Assembly: GCA_017621695.1 (NCBI GenBank)
Contig: JAGASP010000088.1
Coordinates: 1-32,973 of the forward strand
Direction: 5' to 3'
DNA length: 32,973 bases
Source of the DNA: Clostridia bacterium
GTDB lineage: Bacteria > Bacillota > Clostridia > Oscillospirales > CAG-272
The notes beneath the pieces were generated by a model. The model was not told where the DNA came from, made no database searches, and was given only the letters and a program-made list of their open reading frames with translations. Position numbers and translations under genes: made by a program. This document shows, one piece after another, positions 16,073 to 22,576 of the stretch (position 1 is the stretch's first letter; every line of letters starts with the position of its first letter).

Positions 16073-17623
16073 ATGAAACTATTTCAGTATTTAATTCACA
16101 ACCGCCATCGGTGCGTAGCTGCTTTATTGGCCGCCGTTATGCTCGGCTCCTCTCTCGTATCCTGCGGTGTTTCTCCGGAAAATTCCGACGACTCCCAAGC
16201 AAACACCAACGGGGAGCAAAACGCCGCTACCAATGCAGAAGAAGAGATTGAAACCGTCCTGGATCATGACCTCCCCGACGACCTCGACTACGGTGAGGAT
16301 GAGGTCGTTATCGTCAGCCGTTACCGCGAAGGTTGGACCTCGGGCGAGATCGCCGTGGAGAAGACCACCGGTGAGCCCGTCAACGACGCGGTTTATGAGC
16401 GCAACATGGCCGTTCAGGAGGAGCTGAACGTCAAGATTACGAGTCTGGAGGAGAATCAGCACGATCCCACCACTCTGATGAGCCAGATCTCCACCAATAT
16501 CAAGAGCGGTTCCGGTGACTACGACATTGTTGCCTGCGCCGCTTACGTGAGTGTCAACGAAGCCCTCAACGGTACCTTTGCCGATCTGCGCCAGACCAAG
16601 TACATTGATTTCGATAAAGCCTACTGGTCGCAGGGCTATAACGAAGTGATCCAGTATCAGGGCACCCAGTACACCGTCACCGGCTCCATGGTGCTCTCCC
16701 TTTACCGCTTCGCCTTCGTCACCACCTTCAACAAGCGCCTCTTCACCGAAGCACAGGTGGAATTCCCCTACGATGCCGTCAAGAACGGCGATTGGACGTT
16801 GGACTATCAGACCTCTCTCGTGCCGCTCTTCCACTTCGATAATGACGGCACCCCCGATGACGAAAACGACATTTACGGTCTCGTTTCTAACCCTTATATC
16901 AGCGTTGACCCCTACTGGAGCTCCTGTGACGTGCCCATTATCGGCCGCGATGAAAACGGCGCCTATGAGATCGTCTTTGAAATTGAGAAGCTCTACAACG
17001 TTGCAGAAAAGACCATGAAGCTTTTCTACGGCACCGACGGTGCAACCTACGCTTACGAGCATTACGGTTATGACGATGAACAAAACGACATCCGTATGAT
17101 GTTCTCCACCGGTCATGCCGCCATGGCTACCATGCGTATTCTGGAACTTGAATCGGGCGATATGCGGCAGATGGAAGACGAATTTGGTGTTCTCCCCATG
17201 CCCAAATATGACAAAGAGCAGGCACAGTACAAAACGCTTCTGCACGACCAGTTTACCGTCATGTCTGTTCCCACCACAGTTACGGGTGACCGCCTCGACG
17301 AGATGAGCGCTGTTCTGGAATGCATGGCCGCCGAAGGACACAAGCTGGTGCGCCCCGCCTACTACGAGTCCGCCCTTCGTTATAAGTACATGAAGGATCC
17401 CGAGTCCTGGGAAATGATGGATATCATCATCGATCACATTTACATTGATGCAGGCATCATCTACACCGGCGCACTGTCCTCCTTCCACGATGAATTCCGC
17501 CAGATTATGACAAGAAAGAACAATACCGTCACCTCTTCTTATAAGTCCAAAGCCAAATCCGCCAAGCGCTCTCTGAGCAAGATGACGGATAAGCTTGATG
17601 CTTTGGTCGAACGTGACACTTAA
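16073..17623 (+). CDS. ABC-type extracellular solute-binding lipoprotein, orphan
   Basis: 516 residues. The ATG at 16073 is chosen because GGAGG lies five bases upstream and the sequence begins directly with a lipoprotein signal (HNRHRCVAALLAAVMLGSSLVSC, Cys about 34); an in-frame TTG at 16031 would extend it unnaturally. A Ser/Asn/Glu-rich linker follows. The mature protein resembles family 1 sugar-binding proteins of ABC importers (SGSGDYDIVACAAYVSV, FNKRLFTEAQVEFPYDAVKNGDWTLD, FSTGHAAMATMRILEL, EFGVLPMPKYDKEQAQY). It should capture a ligand, probably an oligosaccharide, outside the membrane. No permease or ATPase genes are adjacent, so it must share a transporter encoded elsewhere or act as a sensor. 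The mature length is somewhat above the usual about 430. Confidence 0.85.
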   Translation: MKLFQYLIHNRHRCVAALLAAVMLGSSLVSCGVSPENSDDSQANTNGEQNAATNAEEEIETVLDHDLPDDLDYGEDEVVIVSRYREGWTSGEIAVEKTTGEPVNDAVYERNMAVQEELNVKITSLEENQHDPTTLMSQISTNIKSGSGDYDIVACAAYVSVNEALNGTFADLRQTKYIDFDKAYWSQGYNEVIQYQGTQYTVTGSMVLSLYRFAFVTTFNKRLFTEAQVEFPYDAVKNGDWTLDYQTSLVPLFHFDNDGTPDDENDIYGLVSNPYISVDPYWSSCDVPIIGRDENGAYEIVFEIEKLYNVAEKTMKLFYGTDGATYAYEHYGYDDEQNDIRMMFSTGHAAMATMRILELESGDMRQMEDEFGVLPMPKYDKEQAQYKTLLHDQFTVMSVPTTVTGDRLDEMSAVLECMAAEGHKLVRPAYYESALRYKYMKDPESWEMMDIIIDHIYIDAGIIYTGALSSFHDEFRQIMTRKNNTVTSSYKSKAKSAKRSLSKMTDKLDALVERDT

Positions 17624-17646
17624 AGCTTTTGTCCTGCCCTTATACT

Positions 17647-17677
17647 GCGGCCTCTTTTCCGAGAGGCCGCTTTTCTT
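17647..17677 (+). terminator. Terminator after the solute-binding protein gene
   Basis: GCGGCCTCT and AGAGGCCGC form a 9-bp perfect stem with a six-base loop, followed by TTTTCTT; 24 bases after the stop codon. Confidence 0.9.
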
Positions 17678-17761
17678 GTCATTTTGTTCCGATACAAGGC
17701 AGTTTTTTCATGCTTTTAACAAAAAAAGCAGAAATTAGCTTTTCCAAGATACAGAAAAATC

Positions 17762-17790
17762 TTGACTTGCACAAATTTTTATGATAAAAT
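17762..17790 (+). promoter_or_regulatory. SigA-type promoter of the sigI-rsgI operon
   Basis: TTGACT (17762-17767) and TAAAAT (17785-17790), 17-base spacer. I did not see a convincing SigI-type promoter nearby. Confidence 0.7.
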
Positions 17791-17838
17791 ATGTGTGCGA
17801 GTTGATCGCTGATTTTTCAAGGAAAGGAGCGTGACAAG

Positions 17839-18540
17839 ATGGCACACGGCTCAAACGAAGACATCCGCCGCGCCGCACAGAGCGACGAAGCTATGACCGA
17901 GCTTGCCCACCGATACAATCTGTTTATCATCCGCACGGCATCTGCCACTTGCCGCAGATTCGTTACAAAGCATGACGACGAATATGCTATCGCGCTCCGT
18001 GCCTTCTGCGATGCAGTACAAAAATTCGACCCCGAAGCAGACGTTTCCTTTGAAACCTACGCGAAGCTTCTCATCAAAAACCGCGTCATTGACTATCTCA
18101 GAGCAGAAAGCCGCCATACAGGCCACCTGTCCCTCGAAGACGAGATGGAAAACGGACGGGACTTTTCCAATGATGCCGAAACAGAGCAGGAAGAAAATCA
18201 AAATGCCGCCGCGGCAGAAATAGCCCGTCTTTCGGCCGTCATCCGTGTCTACGGCATCAGCTTTACCGAGCTACCTGAGGCTTCTCCCAAGCATCAGAAA
18301 ACCAAAGAGGCCTGCGCTTTGGCCGTCACCTATATGCTTCGCCACCCGGAATTGGCGGCCGATATGCGAAGAAATCACTTGCTTCCCATGAAAATTTTAC
18401 AGGAAAATTGCGATATACCCCGAAAAACACTGGAGCGGCATCGTAAATACATTATGACAGCCACAGAAGTTTGTCTCGGAGATTATCCCGTGATCGCGGA
18501 ATATCTGAGACATATGATCAAATCCGCAGAGGAATCATAG
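17839..18540 (+). CDS. sigI: RNA polymerase sigma factor SigI
   Basis: 233 residues, start ATG with AAAGGAG nine bases upstream. The region-2 signature of SigI is clear: DDEYAIALRAFCDAVQKFDPEADVSFETYAKLLIKNRVIDYLRAESRH (core-binding and -10 recognition; abbreviated by motif positions about 45-95). A central acidic, Ala/Glu-rich stretch is followed by the SigI-specific C-terminal DNA-binding domain with LPMKILQENCDIPRKTLERHRKYI (about 183-206) as helix-turn-helix. In Bacillus SigI responds to heat; in cellulolytic clostridia SigI paralogues switch on polysaccharide-degrading genes. The next gene encodes a matching RsgI-type anti-sigma protein, 54 bases downstream. Regulation of local glycosidases by this factor is conceivable but not shown. 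Confidence 0.92.
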   Translation: MAHGSNEDIRRAAQSDEAMTELAHRYNLFIIRTASATCRRFVTKHDDEYAIALRAFCDAVQKFDPEADVSFETYAKLLIKNRVIDYLRAESRHTGHLSLEDEMENGRDFSNDAETEQEENQNAAAAEIARLSAVIRVYGISFTELPEASPKHQKTKEACALAVTYMLRHPELAADMRRNHLLPMKILQENCDIPRKTLERHRKYIMTATEVCLGDYPVIAEYLRHMIKSAEES

Positions 18541-18594
18541 CTCCCGATTTTCTCAGCAAAGGATCATAAAATCCAAAGGAAAGGAGGAATCATT

Positions 18595-19794
18595 TTGGAA
18601 GTCATCATCATGGAGATCAACGGTCAGGAAGCTGTGGCGCTGAACCGTGAAGGTCAATTCATACACATTCGCAATACAGGCTTCACCGTCGGGCAGGAAA
18701 TCATCGTAACTCCCGATATGTACATCCGTCAGTCTCCCTTGAAAAACACTCGCGCGATGACGAGAATTGCCGCGATAGCCGCGTGCTTCGTTCTTGTTTT
18801 CGGTACTCTCATGGGCTTTCTGATGATGAATTCCCAATCCTACGGATACGTAAGTGTAGACGTCAATCCGTCCATCGAATACCGCCTCAACCGCTTTGAT
18901 AAGGTTGTCCGTGTTTCGGCTGTCAATCGGGATGGCGAAGCCTTACTTGCAAGCATCGGCATTGAAAATCTGAAGGGTGAGGACATTGAAAGCGCTCTTT
19001 CGCTCACCGTCAACGAGTTATCTGTGCAGGGATATCTCAACGGCGAGAATGCGGGTATGCTGATCTCCTCTTCCTCTCAAAATGACCGAGCCTCCAAGGC
19101 ACTCGACCAAAAGCTGAAGGCTTACACCAAACAGGAGAAAAAGCTGACCGGCATCATAGTCATCACAGCATCCGTATCCTCCGAAACCGTCGAAGAAGCA
19201 GCCAATCTGGGCACCACCGCCGGTAAGCTGCATCTCATCCGGACATTGGGCGAGGATATTCAGGCTGAGGCATGGCTTGATAAACCCTTCACCGAGATCT
19301 ATGCTGCTGTATTGGAAAGCGGTAAGGATCTTTCTCCCGATCCCGAAACCGAAATTGAACCTCCCACCGATGACATTCTTGAGCCCGATACGTCGATGGA
19401 AACAGATGCAGAAAACGCCACCTCTGCACCTGCCCCTGATGCGACGGAAGAGCCCGATGAATCCACGGAATCTGTCGAAGTTACCACAGAAAGCGAAAGT
19501 GTAACCACGACACCGGAGGAAACCGAAACTGAAACAGAAAAGGAGACCGAAACAGAGACTGAAACTGAAACAGAAACAGAAACGGAAACGGAAACAGAGA
19601 CTGAAACAGAAACAGAAACAGAAACGGAAACTGAACCCGAATCCGAAACATGGCCCGAATCAGAACCCGAAGAATTGCCCGAGGAATGGCCGGAGGAATG
19701 GCCCGAGCCGGACAAAGACAATTCCGGAAGACCGATTTGGCCTGAGGGAACCCCTTGGTGGATCAAATTTTTGTGGGATCTCATTTTCGGATAA
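18595..19794 (+). CDS. rsgI: RsgI-type transmembrane anti-sigma factor, TTG start
   Basis: 399 residues from TTG at 18595; AGGAGG at 18582-18587 is seven bases away, whereas the ATG at 18610 would be 22 away, so TTG is preferred. Residues 1-50 form the RsgI N-terminal domain that holds SigI; a membrane helix spans about 56-78; outside the membrane YVSVDVNPSIEY (85-96) carries the Asn91-Pro92 bond that corresponds to the autocleavage site described for RsgI proteins. The extracytoplasmic domain continues to about 240. The rest is a Thr/Glu/Pro/Ser-rich stalk with about 19 Thr-Glu repeats, then repeated PEEW and an aromatic tail (PWWIKFLWDLIFG). No carbohydrate-binding module of the cellulosome type is seen. 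It should release SigI when the outer part is cut or strained. Confidence 0.88.
   Translation: MEVIIMEINGQEAVALNREGQFIHIRNTGFTVGQEIIVTPDMYIRQSPLKNTRAMTRIAAIAACFVLVFGTLMGFLMMNSQSYGYVSVDVNPSIEYRLNRFDKVVRVSAVNRDGEALLASIGIENLKGEDIESALSLTVNELSVQGYLNGENAGMLISSSSQNDRASKALDQKLKAYTKQEKKLTGIIVITASVSSETVEEAANLGTTAGKLHLIRTLGEDIQAEAWLDKPFTEIYAAVLESGKDLSPDPETEIEPPTDDILEPDTSMETDAENATSAPAPDATEEPDESTESVEVTTESESVTTTPEETETETEKETETETETETETETETETETETETETETETEPESETWPESEPEELPEEWPEEWPEPDKDNSGRPIWPEGTPWWIKFLWDLIFG
19520..19632 (+). repeat. Hexanucleotide tandem repeat encoding the Thr-Glu stalk of RsgI
   Basis: GAAACN units repeat about 19 times with small changes (GAAACA, GAAACT, GAAACG, GAGACT, GAGACC). The six-base unit keeps frame, so slippage would change stalk length only. 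Confidence 0.85.
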
Positions 19795-19802
19795 CCGCAT
19801 GA

Positions 19803-19838
19803 GAAAACACCTGTCGCACGGCAGGTGTTTTCTTTTTT
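19803..19838 (+). terminator. Terminator of sigI-rsgI
   Basis: GAAAACACCTG and CAGGTGTTTTC form a perfect 11-bp stem around an 8-base loop, followed by TTTTTT. It stands between convergent genes; the minus-strand side lacks a good T-run. Confidence 0.9.
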
Positions 19839-19863
19839 ATTTCCCCAAAGTCTTGGATCCCTC

Positions 19864-20775
19864 TTATTTGCTGAAATTTTTGATGTCTTCTATAACGGCT
19901 TCCTTACAGGTATCGTTGAGGATCTCGTGACGTCCCTTGTAAAGCTTGACCTCCACGCGGCAACCCTGTTTTTTGAGCTTTTTGAATACGACCTTGACGC
20001 CCTTCCCGTAGTTTCCCACAGGGTCATCCACGCCCGCCACCAAAAGCACGGGCAGATCCTTGGGGAGCGCTTCAAACCAGTTTTTGTCATTGGCTCGCTT
20101 GGTCAAAGTGATGAGATCGCCCATAGCGCTGACCGTAAAGTGGAAATTGCACAGCGGATCGTTGTCGTATTTTTCGCGCACGGCAGCATCCGTTGTCAGC
20201 CAACCGCGCTTGCCGTCTTCTTCAAACCTTTTATTATAAGAGCCGAACGCCATCTGATAGAGGAATTTCGAGACAGTCTTCCCTTTTCCAAAGAGCTTCA
20301 TAGCGGCAACCAGCAAAATACCTGCGCTCACCATGGGGTTCGGTCCGCCTGTACCCATAACGATGAGCTTATCGGGGGTTCGTCCGTCCACCGATGCCAA
20401 ACGCACGATGAACGAACCCATGCTGTGACCCATCAGGATGTACGGAAGCTTTTCTCCGAAATCCTTCCGCATGGCGTTACCGAAAACCGTCACGTCCTCG
20501 ATGAGGCGCTTCTGTCCGTCCTTTTTTGCAATATATCCCAGCTCAGAGGCATCCTTAACGGTTTTTCCATGCCCCAGATGATCATATCCAAAGCAAATAA
20601 AGCCTTCCTTGGCCATTTCCCTCATGAAGGGCTCATAGCGCTCCATATGCTCGGTCATGCCGTGGACAACATGAAAGAGACCCTTGACCTCTCCCTCGGG
20701 AAGATACACGCGGCCATACAGCTCATGCTTCCCGTCGGATGAGGGAACTTTTTTGATGTAGGTAGTGATTTCCAT
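19864..20775 (-). CDS. Alpha/beta hydrolase, monoacylglycerol lipase / lysophospholipase-like
   Basis: 303 residues from the ATG at 20775 with AGAAAGGA upstream; a longer frame to 20835 is rejected. The fold signature of the Hydrolase_4 (serine aminopeptidase S33-like) group is visible: oxyanion-side VVHGMTEHMERY (36-47), GYDHLGHG (63-70), nucleophile GHSMGS with Ser118, acid Asp250 or Asp251 in VAGVDDPVG, and His283 in KGRHEIL. Relatives hydrolyse monoacylglycerols or lysophospholipids. No signal peptide, so the enzyme is cytoplasmic. Glycerol released from lipids could feed the glycerol kinase gene that lies upstream on the same strand, but a repeat-filled 283-base gap separates them and this link is inference. 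Confidence 0.85.
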   Translation of the reverse strand: MEITTYIKKVPSSDGKHELYGRVYLPEGEVKGLFHVVHGMTEHMERYEPFMREMAKEGFICFGYDHLGHGKTVKDASELGYIAKKDGQKRLIEDVTVFGNAMRKDFGEKLPYILMGHSMGSFIVRLASVDGRTPDKLIVMGTGGPNPMVSAGILLVAAMKLFGKGKTVSKFLYQMAFGSYNKRFEEDGKRGWLTTDAAVREKYDNDPLCNFHFTVSAMGDLITLTKRANDKNWFEALPKDLPVLLVAGVDDPVGNYGKGVKVVFKKLKKQGCRVEVKLYKGRHEILNDTCKEAVIEDIKNFSK

Positions 20776-20924
20776 AGTAAAATCCTTTCTATGATTGGTG
20801 AAGAAATTTGTTGTTTGCCGCAGTGCGGCAGCCAATATCGCGTAACACTCTTCGTGTCTGTGTTCATCACCCGAAAAGATGTTAGTCTTGTAAATTGTTG
20901 TTTACGGGCTTTTAACCAACGTGG

Positions 20925-20955
20925 CCGTAGGGGAGGCCCTGTGTGGCCTCCCGTC
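20925..20955 (+). repeat. GTAGGGG hairpin repeat, copy A
   Basis: CCGTAGGGGAGGCC, CTGTGT and GGCCTCCCGTC form a hairpin with GGGAGGCC/GGCCTCCC arms. Left half of the inverted pair inside the MITE-like unit. Confidence 0.8.
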
Positions 20956-20994
20956 AAAAAGATTGTTGATCCAAAAGGGTTTTGTCGATCTTGG

Positions 20995-21028
20995 GACGGT
21001 GGGCGACCACACAGGGTCGCCCCTACGG
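20995..21028 (-). repeat. GTAGGGG hairpin repeat, copy B
   Basis: On the minus strand CCGTAGGGGCGACC, CTGTGT and GGTCGCCCACCGTC: the same element with GGGCGACC/GGTCGCCC arms. Relative to copy A both arms differ and remain complementary. It follows the glpK stop by about 30 bases in the direction of glpK transcription. Confidence 0.8.
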
Positions 21029-21058
21029 GTTTTCGTTAATCCTCCGCTAAACAACAAT

Positions 21059-22555
21059 TTATAGCTCCTTACAAGCCTTCACCGCTCTGTGCCAACCGTC
21101 CAGCAGTTCAAAACGGCGGTCGTCGGTCATCTCGGGGACAAAGGTCGTGCCCTCAGCGAGTAAGTGCGATATCTCGTCGCGATTCTTCCAAAAGCCCACG
21201 CCAAGACCGGCAAGGAAGGCTGCACCTGCGGCGGTGGCCTCCTTCATATTGGGACGGAACACCGAGACCCCCGAAATATCCGCTTGGAACTGCATAAGAA
21301 GATCATCAGCCGAAGCACCGCCGTCGGCGCGAAGAGACATCAGTTTTCCACCCATATCGCCTTCCATAGAGCGGAAGACATCCTCCGTCTGATAGGCAAT
21401 GGATTCCAGCGCGGCACGGATGATATGGTTGCGGCTTGTGCCACGGGTGAGCCCCGTGATCATGCCGCGGGCATTCATATCCCAATGGGGTGCACCCAAA
21501 CCGGTGAATGCGGGAACGATACACACACCGCCGCTGTCCTTTACTTTGCCCGCAAAATATTCGCTGTCGGCAGAATCGGTGATGAGGCGCAGCTCGTCAC
21601 GAAGCCATTGGATCACGGCACCGCCCACAAACACACTACCCTCCAGGGCATACTCCACAGGCTTTCCCGCCTCGGTAGCTGCAACTGTCGTAAGCAGGCC
21701 ATAACGGCTATGAATCCTTTCACGCCCTGTATTGGCCAACATGAAGCAGCCTGTGCCATAAGTGTTTTTCACGTCTCCCGCGTGGAAACAGCCCTGACCG
21801 AACAAAGCCGCCTGCTGGTCGCCTGCCATCCCTGAGACGGGGATCGTGGCGCCCATAAAATCCACGTAGCCGTAGATCTCGCTGCTGCTTTTCACTTTGG
21901 GGAGCATGGATGCGGGGATGTCCAGAAGAGACAGGAGCTTTTCATCCCACTCTCCCGTTTCAATATTGTAAAGCATGGTGCGGGAAGCATTGGTTCGGTC
22001 TGTGACGTGGATCGCCTGACCGTCGCCACTTCCCTCAGTCAGCTTCCAAAGCACCCAAGTGTCCACCGTACCGAACAAAAGCTCTCCCGCTTCGGCCGCG
22101 CGGCGGGCATCGGGAACGTTGTCTAAGATCCATTTGATCTTGGTTGCGCTGAAATAGGCATCGGGACGCAGACCGGTTGTCTTTTGGATATACTCGCTGT
22201 GCCCTTCCTCGATCAGCTTTTCGCAAAGAGGCGCGGTGCGGCGGCATTGCCAGACAATGGCGTTGCACACAGGCTTTCCTGTGTATTTGTTCCACACAAC
22301 GGTGGTCTCGCGCTGGTTGGTGATGCCAATGGCGGCGATCTCCTCGGGATCGATCCCGCTCTTGGCCACACACTCGGTCATGCAGGCATACTGATTGGCG
22401 TAGATCTCCATGGGGTTGTGCTCTACCCAACCCGGACGGGGATAGATCTGCGGGAACTCGCGGTGCGCCGTGGAAACAATGCTTCCCCCTTTGTCAAAGA
22501 GTATGGCGCGGGCGCTTGTCGTGCCCTCATCGAGAGCAAGGATGTATTTTTTCAT
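21059..22555 (-). CDS. glpK: Glycerol kinase
   Basis: 498 residues, the usual length. Phosphorylates glycerol to sn-glycerol-3-phosphate with ATP. FGGY-kinase signatures are all present: N-terminal phosphate loop [12 protein letters not shown] with Asp9, [27 protein letters not shown] (about residues 82-108) typical of GlpK, the [14 protein letters not shown] segment with the catalytic Asp (about 245), [13 protein letters not shown], and [19 protein letters not shown] near 410. A His between the two FGGY domains, used for PTS regulation in some Bacillota, is not obvious to me. Start ATG has GGAAAGGAAA upstream. It lies 21 bases after the large glycosidase gene on the same strand, so the two are probably co-transcribed. 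No glpF or glpD is adjacent. Confidence 0.95.
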   Translation of the reverse strand: MKKYILALDEGTTSARAILFDKGGSIVSTAHREFPQIYPRPGWVEHNPMEIYANQYACMTECVAKSGIDPEEIAAIGITNQRETTVVWNKYTGKPVCNAIVWQCRRTAPLCEKLIEEGHSEYIQKTTGLRPDAYFSATKIKWILDNVPDARRAAEAGELLFGTVDTWVLWKLTEGSGDGQAIHVTDRTNASRTMLYNIETGEWDEKLLSLLDIPASMLPKVKSSSEIYGYVDFMGATIPVSGMAGDQQAALFGQGCFHAGDVKNTYGTGCFMLANTGRERIHSRYGLLTTVAATEAGKPVEYALEGSVFVGGAVIQWLRDELRLITDSADSEYFAGKVKDSGGVCIVPAFTGLGAPHWDMNARGMITGLTRGTSRNHIIRAALESIAYQTEDVFRSMEGDMGGKLMSLRADGGASADDLLMQFQADISGVSVFRPNMKEATAAGAAFLAGLGVGFWKNRDEISHLLAEGTTFVPEMTDDRRFELLDGWHRAVKACKEL

Positions 22556-22576
22556 GGTGTTTCCTTTCCGGGGGGA

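Larger units (their letters stand above)
20891..21061. mobile_element. MITE-like 171-bp element with perfect 14-bp terminal inverted repeats
   Basis: TAAATTGTTGTTTA (20891-20904) and its exact inverse TAAACAACAATTTA (21048-21061) bound a unit that contains two inverted copies of the GTAGGGG hairpin (20925-20955 and 20995-21028). The similarity between the two halves extends inward (TTAAC, then CCGTAGGGG). If the repeats are read one step inside, both ends are flanked by TA, as would be produced by a TA-targeting transposase. No coding capacity. The right end contains the glpK stop codon. A related AAATTTGTTGTTTGCCGC lies at about 20804-20821. Whether it moves is unknown. Confidence 0.6.
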
